Counted from the first letter of the stretch, positions 1 through 12,820 are shown. The stretch is 64,000 nt of DNA from Spirodela intermedia (GCA_902729315.2 LR746272.1:434001-498000), one strand, 5' to 3'. The notes: generated from the sequence alone by a model not told the origin. Program-made: numbers and translations.

Positions 1-1074
1 TAAATTTAGAGAATGGAATAATGGAAAGAAATGCTTTTTATGCTACCCACCTCGCTGGATCGTACTTCTTTAAAGCCGGAGATTCTTGCAGCTGTCACCT
101 GTGCCTGATAATTAAAGCCCCCCTCGGATACGCCTTCGAGAAAACCACCGGCTGCCGCCGCCCACCGGAGCCGTCGGCAGGACCCCGCCCGCCGCCTTTC
201 GCGTGGAGCGGGGCGTTGACTCCGGATGCTCTGAACGAGTGGCGCGGAATCGGATCTGCCCGGTCCGCGTCGGGATCGGGGCCGGATCGTCCCCGACCAG
301 CCTAGTGGGGCCTCCCGAAATCTGACATTCGGCCCAATTAGTCCAGTCTAGTGGGCCTGGCCTCATTTTCGGCGTAATCTAGATTTATACGGGCCCCAAC
401 TTACGTAAAATCATTTCTCATTTTTCACGGAGGGAGGGGGAGGATAAATGTGTCCGTAGTCATTCGGTCAGTTACGGAGGGTGTCTTGTTAAATTTCGTC
501 GACCGGTGGGTCTATTGGTAAATGTGTGAACTTCTCTGGATGAAAATGAAAATAACCCATAATTTGGAATATATATTTTTATTATTATCAGCTTCCAATT
601 GGTCACCAGAGAGAGAGAGAGAGAGAGGGAGGGAGAGAGCGGCGGTAAGTGGAGCCCGACTTCCAGAGACCTTAAACTCTATGGATCCGAAAAGATTATG
701 AGAATCGTGGGCACAGGACCGACGTTATCTCCCGCTGGGGACCACTCGCATAGGCTCGAAAGACTCCTATGTATCTCATGACGTTTATGACCGCTAGACC
801 GGCTACGCATCGTGCTCGACTGACCTTCACTTTCGTTGTTCGTATAGCGTTGTTACCCTGATTCCATCAAAATCGTTGGACATTCACTTTGCACAGCGAG
901 CAAGAGAGAGAGAGGGCAAATACCCTTCCTGAAACCCACCCTGCGAAGAAGCAACGTTGGCAGGGAGGGAGCCTGGGGGTTGGCGTCGGGGAGGATCACC
1001 GGGTTGGGATCCGGGTAGGGGCCGGGGAGGTCCTGTCGCGGCGGCGGGGCTGGAGGAGGAACGAGGGTTGAGGA
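1..1074. other. Upstream region of PHL
   Basis: No gene is supported here. The stretch holds a GA microsatellite near 608-630, a shorter one near 901-916 about 160 bases before the PHL start codon, and several TGGGCC/GGCCCA motifs near 305-395. The last few hundred bases probably include the PHL promoter and 5' untranslated leader. Short reading frames here are low-complexity and have no recognisable family. Confidence 0.6.
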
Positions 1075-4000
1075 ATGGGGGTCTCGTTCAGGGTGTCGAA
1101 GACGGGCACGAGGTTCCGGCCCAGGGCGATCGTCCATTCGGAGATCACGGCCGACGCCTCCACGAGGAAGGAGGCCGTTGATAACTCGAAGGAGAGTTCC
1201 TCCGTTCCCAGGGGGTCCGGATCGAAAGCTGAGGTGACCCCCTGTCGCGCTTTACGATAGTTTTCTTGCTCTCCGTCTGCTCCCCCCACCCCCCCGGGTC
1301 TTCTCTGCGCGCTCGCGTGCGACTCTCCCTCAACTCGTCTTCCATCAGTATTGTACTCGTGTGCATTCATCTATCGATGGTTATGTCTCCAGGGGGCCGG
1401 AGTAATTTCGTATGTCGTTTGAAAATTTCATATTTCGTATATCTTCCTATGGTTCCGGGCACTTTTTGAGACACAGCTTTGGACCTTGGAAGAAGGTGTC
1501 TAACTCTGTTTGCATGAAAACTATGTGGCTTGTGAAATTGTGACGCGTTTACCTGAAAATTGTAGCTTCTTCGAAATAGTTCTCCCTTAAAGCAAATGCT
1601 TTTATATGGATCAAGAAGAGCTCTCGCCCGATTTCCTTTCATGGGTTCGGGGAGAAGTTAAAGTTAGTAGGCTAATAGCTATCATACAAACTGATGACCT
1701 ATACCTCCTTTCAAGAAACAAAAAAGCGCAGTTATTCCTGAAATTTTGATCTTTCTGAAAATATTCCATTATGCTCCCCAATTGGAATTTAATAAGCCAA
1801 CCCTAGTTCTCATTTTCCAGGCCCGTAGTGCTGGAACGATTGATGAAGCTCCTGGGCTATCAGTTTCCTCAACAAACAGTGGACATCCTATTTCACTTGG
1901 TAAACCAGACACTCACGATGCATATAATCTTTAGAAATCAAAAATCAAGACTTATGCTCATGCATTCTATGCAGATCACGAAGTTTCCTTCACCCTGAAT
2001 CTTTTTTCGAATGGATTTTATATCGGCAAACTGAATGAGGTTTGTTAAGTCTACCTGATCGTAAATTGGTTACAATTTCAATAAGAGATGCACTTACTCC
2101 TTTGGCGGTTGTTTGCTCTTTCATTTGTTTTAGCTGCAGGCTCTTCTTCAAGAAGTTCCTAAGTCACTACATCCATACAATAAGGCATCTGAAACCCTCT
2201 TTTCTGTGAGCACTATACCGAACACCTTACCATGGCATTTGTTTATATATATATTGTGTTTCTTTGAAAGAAATAACTGCTGCAAAATTTGGAAAAAATT
2301 CTGACAAACTATGCTAATTCTAATCTTTCTATTTTCTTCATTAACATAGGTCTGCTTCTGACATTGCCAATTTTTTTTTGCTGTATATATATATTGTGTT
2401 TCTTTGAAAGAAATAACTGCTGCAAAATTTGGAAAAATTTCTGACAAACTATGCTAATTCTAATCTTTCTATTTTCTTCATTAACATAGGTCTGCTTCTG
2501 ACATTGCCAATTTTTTTTTGCTGTATATATATATTGTGTTTCTTTGAAAGAAATAACTGCTGCAAAATTTGGAAAATTTTCTGACAAACTATGCTAATTC
2601 TAATCTTTCTATTTTCTTCATTAACATAGGTCTGCTTCTGACATTGCCAATTTTTTTTTGCTGTATATATATATTGTGTTTCTTTGAAAGAAATAATTGC
2701 TGCAAAATTTGGAAAATTTTCTGACAAACTATGCTAATTCTAATCTTTCTATTTTCTTCATTAACATAGGTCTGCTTCTGACATTTCCAAATTTTTTTTG
2801 CTGTATATATATATTGTGTTTCTTTGAAAGAAATAACTGCTGCAAAATTTGGAAAATTTTCTGACAAACTATGCTAATTCTAATCTTTCTATGTTCTTCA
2901 TTAACATAGGTCTGCTTCTGACATTGCCATTTTTTTTTTGCTATATATATATATATAAATTGTGTTTCTTTGAAAGAAATAACTGCTGCAAAATTTGGAA
3001 AATTTTCTGACAAACTATGCTAATTCTAATCTTTCTATGTTCTTCATTAACATAGGTCTGCTTCTGACATTGCCAATTTTTTTTGCTGTATATATATATA
3101 TATATATATATTGTGTTTCTGAAAGAAATAACTGCTGCAAAATTTGGAAAATTTTCTGACAACTATGCTAATCCTAATCTTTCTATGTTCTTCATTAACA
3201 TAGGTCTGCTTCTGACATTGCCATAAAAAAAAAGGTGTATTTTTCGGTTTTTCCTATCACATGCTAATGCGTAACGCTCCTCCTCCATATAAATACTTTT
3301 GTCCACGTGTGCATGCATACATTTTAGATATTATGCTTATAATTTTTTCTTTCCGATTTTCTATTTGGAGGCCATTGAGACAGGTTGGCTGCCTGGAGAT
3401 GTTTTAGATGATATACCAAGCAAGTTTATCAATGGATCCCTTATCTGTGAGGTGAGTAATCAGCATATGGCATTAATAGATATCACTACTATGTAATGTT
3501 TACTTGAATTTTCCCCCCGGACCTGATTTCTTGTTACGTTTTTTTGGTTCTCGTAGAGAAAGCTTCTTCCTCTTGGTTGGAAATTATTCTGCTCGAATTC
3601 TATTCATATTTAGTCATGTGAAAGTATAACTACGGGTAGTCATGTATGACTTGCCTGAGTAATCGCACATCCATTTACCTGCTCAGATGCCAAGCAAAGG
3701 CGTCTTTGGAAGGTGCGGATGGCATTTTTTTTGAATTCCAAGCCTCAACATAACGACATTCTAATGTGCAAACTAATGATCTGGCATGAATTCAGTTGCT
3801 TCAAGTGTCGTTGTCTAACATTCATCAAATTATAAAATGAATGAGGGATAATGGACCCCTCCCTTGAACTCTGGAAAAAAATCAAGAATTTCGTGGTATA
3901 TATGAGGTTTTTTATTATCTAAGTTCCATTTTATCATGGCTTTCAGTTTGTTGATGCTAACGATTTTTTACTTTAGCTCTGGTTTTTGGAGCTGAAGGCT

Positions 4001-7000
4001 CTTAGAAATTTGTGTTTATTCCGAATGGGAAATGAAATCCCTTGGGTTCTGGTCTTAAGTTAACAATGCTAAATGGAAGCCTGGTAATAATTGGCCTGCA
4101 TCTTGATAAACTTCAAGGTTCTGATATATGATGTGTGTGTTGAATTGACTGGGTTGCATGAATAGGTTTTCCTTAGGAGGATACTTAAATTGACATTCTT
4201 TTCTCGAGAAAATAGCATCATAAAAATAATGATAGACATCCCCTTTCTATCGTGGTGATGCCACACATGAGGACTCACAGGACGATGTCAGTGAGATTTT
4301 AAAGCTTCGGATGAATCCAATTGGTCGTATGAAGTGTGATCTCAGAAACTACATTTGGAGAGTGTGATATGATAAATTGCTCTCAACGTGTAACTTTAGA
4401 TGTGACACTTGCTACATTTCAACTTGAGATATTTCATTTTATTTCTGTCTATTTTTTCCTCATGATATCCTTATCAGCATTCCCTTCCCTCCATTGAGGC
4501 CTTCTCTGCTGGCACAGGCTTCATACTATCGCTCTCTCACATATTCCAGGCCTTCTCTGCTGGCACAGGATTCACATTTTTTCTGGAGTTTTCAGTAGAC
4601 TCGTTGCATGCAACTTATCTGAAATCTTGGATGAGGAATGAAGAATAATGTTTGTGATATCTTTTGTGCAGGTGCGTGACTATCGAAAATGTATATCTGA
4701 GCAAGGATCGATTGCTTCTTCTATCAATGGTGTCCCTACTGTTAATAGAGTATGCCTTCGGATGTCCTTGGAAAATATTGTGAAAGATATTCCATCAATA
4801 TCAGATGACTCATGGACGTACAGTGATTTATTGGTATGTTAGTCATCCTATGTGCCCCTGATGGATGTATTCATATGTGGTGACGTTTGATATGTAAATA
4901 ATCTGTTACAGGAAGTAGAGTCCCGCATTCTTAAAGCGCTGCAACCAAATCTTTTTCTGAATCCCACCCCCATGATTGAGCGGCTATGTGAGAACCCTGT
5001 CTCCAATAAGGTATTAAATAGCTTCTTACTTGAATCCGTCTTCGATAAAATGCTTCAGACTTTACTCTCTCATCGTTTGACAACTGGTTACTTACTGAGG
5101 ACTTCTATTTCCAGCTTAGTCTGGGAATAAGTGATTTAAGAAAGAGGAGACTGCGACCTACACCTGAAGTGACTGTCACGTCCAACAGTCAAACCCATGG
5201 AAAGAAAATCTGCATCGACAGATTTCCTGTGAGTATTAGTCCTACAACAGGAGATTCAATAGTTCTTTTTGGTGATGGAGCAATGCAGCACATACGTGAT
5301 AACTCTTTAATGCAGCATTTCCCAGGTGGTAGTCCTGCATTGCAGCCTAAAAACTTTGTACAGGATGTTTCCCATGGTTCAGTCTTGCCTTCGTCGTCCC
5401 CACACAAGGTTCAGCCAACAGCCGGCTATTCTATGTCAAGTCAGGACCGGGTCTCTGCCATCCATCCAAATAGCGCAGTCGTGAATGCGGGTGTAACATC
5501 ACCTCAGACCATAGTGAATTCTTACGCTGACACTGCAGCCTATACTGCTGCTCCATATGGTAAGAGAGAAAATGAAGATGCACGGCTTCTGCAGTCAACA
5601 GCCATTAAAAGACCAAAACATGAGGGTATTACACAGCATCAAGCAGCCTCCTCTCCACTGGATGGTGTGAATGGAGTAGATATGCAGTGGAAAAACCCAG
5701 TGCTGCAGCAGCAGTTGATGGCCAAGGGTTTTCAGTATCCGACCACCATCAGTGGTCAGAAGTATCCACCCCAGGTTGTGAACGATGCCACGAGTTCGGA
5801 CGCTGGAGGATCTTATCTGAATCAACCTGGAATGAGATTTGGCATAAAGGAGGAGCGGCCAGATATAGCAAATTGGAACAGGCAAGAAGCTGAAAAAGCA
5901 AAAAATATTCTTCAGCTGGCAGAGAAGGAAAGCAATCCCTTGGAGCAGCAGCACTTACGCCCACAGCAGTATGCCCAGCAAATGTTCTCGAAATCCCAGT
6001 TTCCATCTCAGATGCAATGGCATATGCCAGGGACGCTAGAAAAGGACATAAAAAAGAGCGATTCACTACAGAAAAGAAAGCCACCTCAAAGCCCACGGGT
6101 TTCTGCTGGGGCAACGGTTCACTCCCCTGTGTCATCAAAGTCTGGTGAGATATCCAGTGGTTCAATTGGCGGCCAATTCAGCACAGTTACGACAGGATCT
6201 GCACTGGCATCACAGAAGGAAAAGACAACAGTGTCTGGTCCTACTGTTGGGACACCATCGGTAACTTCCAGTCCTAGTGATTCAATGCAAAGGCCAGGAA
6301 CTCTCAAACGAAAACCAAATCCTGCCTCACGAAACCAACAGGTGGGTACGGTGGGGTCACCTGCAAGTATCAACAATCTCGGTGCTCCATTAACTGCTGG
6401 AAGCTCTGCACCTGCTGTTGCTGATCAAGTTATTCTTGATAGTTTCTCTAAGATTATAGCGATAACTCAGAGGTATGCTTGTGTGAGGATGCAGTTTGTT
6501 GTTTACGAAGGATCTTGGCTTAATAAAATAATATTCTTATGCACTGATTTTATGCAATCAGATGTTTTTGATATTGACTTATTAAGGCATTACAGGCACG
6601 GCCAGAGTTAAATTCATTTTTTGTTAGTGATTTGAGGCTTTTTAAGACTTCTTGTCCGTACTTGGATAACAGTGACGGAATGATTCATCATTTGCTTTTA
6701 TTTTCATGGATATTTGTATTTTTATGTTCCGTGTGAAAAGCTTGTAGATTTTACCCTCCCTCGATTTTCGTGAACTGGTGAAATTTTGATGATTATTCGA
6801 TTCAACATGAGGACCCAGTTGTGGAATTGAGTTGTTTAACCTACTGAATCTTTGCGTTACCAACTTATTTGTGATTTAATTTGTTGTGATACCAGGCATC
6901 AACTCAATGTCAAGAAAAACAAAGTCGACAATATTCCTCTGCAGAAACTCAAGCCATCCACATCGCCGAATATCACGTTCTGTCTCTCTAATGCCCTGAT

Positions 7001-8002
7001 CCAGGACGACTATCATGACCCGCAGGGCCCCATGTCGAGATCGCTTTTAAATGGGACCATGAACACTTCCAAGATGAGAGTCCTTGCTTTCACACGTATG
7101 GAGCATTCTTACCAAGGTATATATATATCATATCTCTGGTGAAGCAGCCTGCTCTTTTGCCGTGAATAACTCATCTGAGGTGCTGACCGACTCTCCAATC
7201 CATCCAAAAACAAAAAAAGCAGGAATTCCCGTTCCGTCTACTGCTCCGCAAGATTTCACCAGGGTGATCATGAGGGAGATGCCCACCGATGGTACTGTGA
7301 TAATGGAATATGGGCCAGTCGACGAGGCCGATCCACTGTCACCTCACGGGTGTCCACTCGTTTTGCCCAACACTGTATGCTCATTCTCGCCCTTTGCCTT
7401 TTCATAGTCCGTCATCTTGTAAAGACTGTTCTACATGTCTGTGAATCTCATTCCTTTTCTTTTACCAGCATTCTGCAGATTTGCTTGCTGCCCAGCTCCG
7501 AAGATTGGTAATGTTTCTTCCAGACGTTGATCATGCACAACCCTTGGTTTATAACCTTTCTTTGGTCTAATCCTTCTATTTCCTGTAGATGGAGAGGGAT
7601 CGATATCAAGCTAAAGAAGACCACATTCAACCCCTACCGCCCCAGATGATTAATCACTCTGGAGGCCCTGGTGCTGCCTTTGGCGTCTCAGAGAGCGTGG
7701 CGCCTGACATCCAGCAGCGAGCAAATGTGGCCTCCCCTGCGAGCCAGGGCAGCATGGGATTGCCGAGCCCTTCCCAGAGTTTCTCAAACATGACGAGGGC
7801 CTTGCCTCCTGGGAACCCCCAATCATTACATGGATTTCCCGGCAGTGCAAATCTGGCGCTGCCATCTAGGGTGGCTCCCCACTTGGATCAAACATTGGCT
7901 CAGCAGCAGCAGCAGCAGCAGCAACCGCCCCCACAGCAGCAGCTCCAGCAGCTGCAGCAACCACAGCAGCAACAGGCGCAGCTGAATCAGCAAGCCCAGG
8001 TT

Positions 8003-8034
<32 letters not shown>

Positions 8035-8879
8035 GCAGCAGCCGCCACCCCAGATGCAGAAGTCTCCTTCGGTGCTCGCCGCCAATCCTCTCTCACGGTT
8101 GATGGGCCAGAACTCGAGCATGCAGATTGGTGCCAATCAGATGGTCGGCAACAAGGCGTCCCACTTACAGCTCCAGATGCTGCAGCAGCAGGCGCAGCAG
8201 CATTCTCAGATCCCGGGCAAGGCCATGATGGGCCTCGGACCGGCGATGAGCATGGGGAACAGCATGGCAGGCATCGGCAGCCTGGGTAACGTCATGGGCA
8301 TGGGCGGGCTCCGCGGCATATCCTCCCCCATGGGACCCATGCCGGGCTTGGCCGGCGTTGGCGCAAACCTGGGAGCCGCTTCTGGCTTCAGCCCAGGGCT
8401 GCGCGGCACGATGTCCCCGGTGCAGATGGCTGCACTCAAACTCCGGATGGCGCAGCAGCAGAACAGGGCCGGCGTGTACAACGCCCAGGCCGGCATGATG
8501 GGCAACCAGATGCTTGCCAACTCCCCCGCTGGGCTGTCCATGTTGGGGCAGTCTCTGAATCGAGGCAGTATGAGCCCGCTGCAGCGGGCTGCAATGTCGT
8601 CCATGGGGCCCCCTAAGATCGCCGCTGCCGCAAACTTTTACCTCAATCAACAGCAGCAACTCCAGCAGCTGCAGCAAATGCCCCAGCAGCAGCTGCTTCC
8701 GCAGCAGCAGCAGCAACAGCAACAGCAACAGATGTTGCCCCAGCAGCAGCAGCAGCAATTGCAGCATCAACTCCTGGCGCAGCAGCAGCAGCAGCAGCAG
8801 CAGATTCAACAGCAGCAGCATCAACAACAACAGATGCAGCAACAGCAGCAGCAGCAGCATCAGCAGCATCAGCAGCAGC

Positions 8880-8910
<31 letters not shown>

Positions 8911-9223
8911 GCAGCAGCAGCAGATGCAGCAGCAGCAGCAGCAAATAGGTTCCCCTCTGCAGCAACAGCAGGTGGGCTCGCCAATGGTCGTTGGGTCTCC
9001 CTCCACCATGACGATGCAGCAGATCAGCCCGCAGCAAATGGGCCAGCAGACTCCGATGAGCCCGCAGCAGCTGAGCGCCGGGGCTCTGCAGCAGATCAGC
9101 AACGGGGGCAACGCCGGACCCCCCCCGGCTAGCCCCCAACTGAGCTCCCAGACCCACGGGTCCATGGGCAGCATCACAAGCTCACCCATGGAGCCACTGC
9201 AGAGCTCGAACAAGACCACTTAG
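1075..9223 (+). CDS. PHL: PHL-like Spt20-domain, Q-rich transcription cofactor
   Basis: Twelve exons give one frame of 1373 residues: 1075-1233, 1821-1899, 1975-2039, 2134-2205, 3371-3451, 4672-4833, 4912-5010, 5115-6472, 6896-7116, 7223-7374, 7469-7507, 7589-9223. The start MGVSFRVSKTG, the block DHEVSFTLNLFSNGF, the run LPGDVLDDIPSKF, and SWTYSDLLEVESRILKAL match Arabidopsis PHYTOCHROME-DEPENDENT LATE-FLOWERING (about 1325 residues). Residues about 80-270 are the Spt20-like region; residues 830-1373 are glutamine-, methionine- and proline-rich with CAG/CAA-coded Q runs. In Arabidopsis, PHL is nuclear, binds phytochrome B and CONSTANS and promotes flowering; Spt20 proteins belong to the SAGA coactivator complex. 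The intron 7117-7222 was chosen because the shorter acceptor at 7147 would give an implausible 31-base intron; the product then reads YQGIPVPSTAPQDFTRVIM, as in the family. Identity is firm; exact splice sites are inferred by phase. Confidence 0.93.
2255..3223 (+). repeat. 140-bp tandem array in PHL intron 4
   Basis: Seven copies lie head to tail, starting at 2255, 2395, 2535, 2675, 2815, 2961 and 3112. The first five have a period of exactly 140; the next two grow to 146 and 151 through expansion of an internal TA run; the last is partial. Copies differ at only a few bases. Each contains a TA run, a T-rich run and the sequence TTCTTCATTAACATAG, which resembles a 3' splice site. The array fills most of the intron between exons 2134-2205 and 3371-3451. 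Confidence 0.97.
7889..8949 (+). repeat. CAG/CAA glutamine-coding repeats in PHL exon 12
   Basis: Several in-frame runs of CAG and CAA code glutamine at about 7901-8045, 8646-8830 and 8836-8943. The longest unbroken run is about 18 glutamines near 8871-8925, made of mixed CAG and CAA codons. Such tracts are typical of PHL proteins and other coactivators, and their length often varies between alleles. Confidence 0.9.
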
Positions 9224-9631
9224 ATCTCTCCACAGTATGATCAACAGCGGCACACAGATCCATCGCTGACAGGTCCTCCAGCGGATCGCCGGTTGACTTG
9301 GAACAGGATACGGAGGCAGGTATGATCAGACGCGTCACATTGATGCCATTGAAGCTAAACTATACAGATGTCGTTTAATAACTAGCCTCCTTCGTCTTCC
9401 CTATCTCGATGTAAATACGCCTCTGGTAGTAGCTGGTCGGTGATGAACTATGCAACAAACAGTCTGGGATCTATCTTTATCTTCCGGGCCATTCTCCCCA
9501 GTCTGGGTCGTGTAAGATATATCCGGTATTTCTTCTGGTTTCTCATTGCTTGCATCATTTTACTTGCAGTCTCTAACAAGCAAGAGGGAGAGCGAGAGAG
9601 AGAGAGAGAGAGAGGGAGAGCATCATCCCAA
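9224..9631. other. Shared 3' region between PHL and HAOX
   Basis: The two genes point toward each other, so this 408-base gap should carry both 3' untranslated regions. A (GA)n tract lies at about 9590-9620, next to the HAOX stop codon. No further gene is seen. Confidence 0.6.
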
Positions 9632-12472
9632 TCACATGAAAGATCTGAGTCTTTCTTGCTCCGTCCGCACATGGCTCCTGGAGATAGCATCGATGGTGGG
9701 GCAGCCAGCTAGGGCCATGGTGAGCTCCAACTCGTCCTTGAGGATTTCTACTACCCTCCTCACTCCTTGCTCCCCTTTTGCCGCCAGGCCAAAGACCACC
9801 GGCCTCCCAACCTGGTGGACCGTGCATACACACAGATAGCGGTCAATTATCAGCTGCTATGAACAACGATGCCTATAAATATATAAACTCATCTAGGCAT
9901 ATTTCTCTGAGAAAGTCAACGATGATGTGTGGGTCAGTAGCTGTGCCATATAGAAGAGGGGAGATGGGTGGTTTAATCTTGGAGATGATTTCAAGGACGC
10001 ATGACAAAAGAGAAAAAGGGCTCACCATTACCGCTTTGGCACCGAGGGCCAAGGCCTTGAAGACATCTGTTCCTCGTCGGATGCCTCCGTCAAAAAGAAC
10101 AGGAACCGATCCTGCAACAGCCTCCACCACCTGCCAAGATTTGACGATGTTCGCATGCGCCCCGCATAATTTGTGAAAAAAAAATAATAATAAAGGCTGA
10201 ATAGAAAGAACACTTGTGATCAAGCGAGTTCTTCACCTCTTCAAGAACAGATAGAGAGGCCGGCGCATAATCAAGCTGGCGAGCCCCGTGATTCGATACG
10301 ATGACCCCATTTAAGCCAACTTCCACAGCCTTCCTCGCTGACAGTGAACAGGAGCGGGATGTTTTACAGCCCCACTTACACAGACTAACAATCTTATACT
10401 TGGTACTAGACGACAGATAAACAGGGGAAATGAGATAAGAGAGACCCATAGGTACCATCTTCTGCGGTGAGTACACCCTTGATAAGAATTGGCAAGCTTG
10501 TGATAGATTTCAGCCATGCCATGTCCTGAAAATGCCCATTAAGAGGTGTGACAAACCAGTATCGTAGGGTATATAATGCTTGGGGGCATCAACAGAGGAA
10601 GAGCACGGGTGGGCATGTCAGAAGCCTTCGGGGCTCTAGAAAAATCGGTTCTTTGATGGGCATAAATCGAATAAATCGGCAGCATCAACATGCAAAAAGA
10701 TGATGAATGATGTCTCAATATGGAGTTTTTTTGCCATGCCTTCCAGCTTAGCGAATCATCGTGTGTTTGCGAAGCAAAAGCTTGGAGATTAGATCCGCCC
10801 TGCAGAAAGGAAAAGAGAATAAGGAACACGGGGGTGGGGGGATGGTCATCTGTCATCTGCCTGTCTGATAATCGGAAAAAAAAAAAAAGATCACCCATGA
10901 AGCCATTGCCATGCCCAATGATCTGCTCCTGTCAAGGGTCTTAAACTTGTACAGTGCAGAAGATATCGGCGAGCATCATGGAAGAAAACTGATGAAATGG
11001 ATGACTGGCATCTGACCATAATCTGCCATTAAGAGATGGGCTTGGAGCATGAGGCCTATCAGTCCCTGGAGTGGGGTCCCAACCGTGGGATAACTTCTCA
11101 ATACAAAAAGAAAAGGAAGAGAAGAGGGCAAGACATTTATCCATCCTATGTGTGACAAGGAAAGATAGAGTCAACGACTGCTGGTCTTGATTGAATACAG
11201 TCGACGTAGCCCATGAGCAGAGAGAAGATGGGTTTTACTCACAGATTCAACCTCCACAGACAGCAGACCTTCGAGGTTCCTCAATCTTGGTGCGACCATT
11301 CTGCAGAACCATCAGAATGCGAGTATTAATGATCTCCCCGTCAAATACCGTCTGCAAACCTGATCTGTCAGCGACCACCAAGAATTCCAGCTGAAAGAAC
11401 ATTTCTTCATCCTAGGCAGGCCCCAAGTCAACGCCTTTAAGATCAGAAGAGAAGAGCCGCAAACAAGGAATGATTTAAATAGTTTATTATTTATTTAAAC
11501 TAAATGGGGGATATTGCCGAGGGGATTTTCTTTTTTCCTTTTTTTTTTCTTTTTTTTCTGTTTCTGTAGGCCAGCTGAAATTTAAATAGCAGCAGAGGTG
11601 AAACCAGAGGCTCGCTCGCTCACTTGTTCTTGATGTCTGCTTCCCTTCGTCCAAGCTTGGGAGCATCCCCTGTGACAACTACGGCTTTGTATCCATGCCT
11701 CTCAGCTCTCTTCACCAGCTCTGCGGCTATATCTCTCCTCTTGTATACCTGATGAGGCGGGAAGACGTCATTCTTGCTAGTTGCAGACGAATTCATGGCG
11801 GCAGAGAGGACGGGAATGGAGTAATCAGCAGGAGATCATACATATAGTTGGAAAAACCTGACGGCATCGCAACTGGCGGCGACCTCCTCGATAGTACAGT
11901 TGGATGTGAAGGACAGCACCTGAGAAGAGAGTCAGTGGATTTTCAGCGGGAAAGCAGACCAGGCGGGGCGATGGCTGAACGGCGGAAGACTCGCTCAGTC
12001 ACCATGATCGTGTTGCACGATGCCGCAGCTCTCGCTGTCGCTACCTCGCCTGGCAGGGATCGGATTTCTGAGAACTTTCAGACTTGTCATGGAAAGTGGG
12101 AGATCCTGGGAGAGACGAGGACCTTCAGGGTGAGCCAGCCTATGCATTCCGGTGGGAGCAACGAGGATCGGCGCTTCGATCATGTGCCCTAGCAGCGATG
12201 TTGATGTGTTTATGCTGCTGACGTCTACGAGAATCCTCGGCTGAAACCTGCGGCGCGCAGTGAAATAGCGGGAGATTATGAGCCAGACGCAGAGAAATTA
12301 GGGCAGAAGGGGGCCGCGGCGAGGACTACGTGATCCTTTGAAAAGCTCGAATGTTCTCCTTCAAGGTGAACTGGTCCTCCGCTCCACCGCGGAAGTAATC
12401 GTAGTACATCTTCGGGAGAGCTCGCCGAGCAAGTTCTTCGAACTCCTCCACCTTGACTGGCTCCTGCTCCAT
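9632..12472 (-). CDS. (S)-2-hydroxy-acid oxidase, HAOX/glycolate oxidase family
   Basis: Eleven exons, in coding order: 12330-12472, 12123-12247, 12003-12049, 11842-11919, 11624-11748, 11243-11300, 10740-10799, 10456-10525, 10237-10337, 10026-10130, 9632-9811. They give 363 residues, the normal family length. The enzyme uses FMN to oxidise 2-hydroxy acids to 2-oxo acids and makes H2O2. Active-site residues of glycolate oxidase are present: Tyr24, Tyr131, Asp159, Arg166, Lys228, and His252/Arg255 in [10 protein letters not shown]. The FMN phosphate region [18 protein letters not shown] is intact. Wording such as CNTIM, SCTIEEV-like, and [10 protein letters not shown] resembles the medium/long-chain HAOX1 type more than photorespiratory GLO. 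The end is SFM rather than a classical peroxisomal SKL-type signal. Intron 7 has a GC donor. Substrate preference cannot be read from sequence. Confidence 0.95.
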
Positions 12473-12494
12473 TTCGACCTACGAAAGGAAACCG

Positions 12495-12532
<38 letters not shown>

Positions 12533-12820
12533 AAATTTACAAAACCCTAGTTTATTTAAGCCAGGAGGAAGCGAGAGCTCCTTGGACATCCAGCGAGAAA
12601 CCGACAGATGGATGGGTGAGATAGAGGGAGTGGACTGAAGGATGACCGAGAAAGAAGGGGAGAGAGAGAGCAGAGCAGCCATGAATGGTCAATTCTTTTT
12701 CTCTCTCCTCCAGATTGTGACTGATTCCGATTAGGTCGGAACAGGGGGATGAACTCGGATCGACATTAGAACAGAGAGAGCACCGACAATTCGCCGCCCT
12801 ATCGGAGCGCCGGCGCAATA
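12473..12820. other. HAOX leader and downstream flank of CCCH gene
   Basis: A short gap between two genes on the same strand. It holds a (CT)n tract at about 12499-12530, only 27 bases before the HAOX start codon on the opposite reading direction, so the leader is GA-rich in the mRNA. No gene is supported. Confidence 0.6.

Noticed and set aside
2148-3162. Six overlapping minus-strand frames of about 92 residues
   Set aside because: They are one frame copied by the 140-bp tandem repeat inside a PHL intron; the period is not a multiple of three and no family is recognised.
7148-7222. Extension of PHL exon 10 to an acceptor at 7147
   Set aside because: It needs a 31-base intron, below the size plant introns allow, and adds residues absent from the family.
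8165-9157. 330-residue leucine-rich frame on the minus strand
   Set aside because: It is the antisense shadow of the CAG/CAA glutamine repeats of PHL exon 12.
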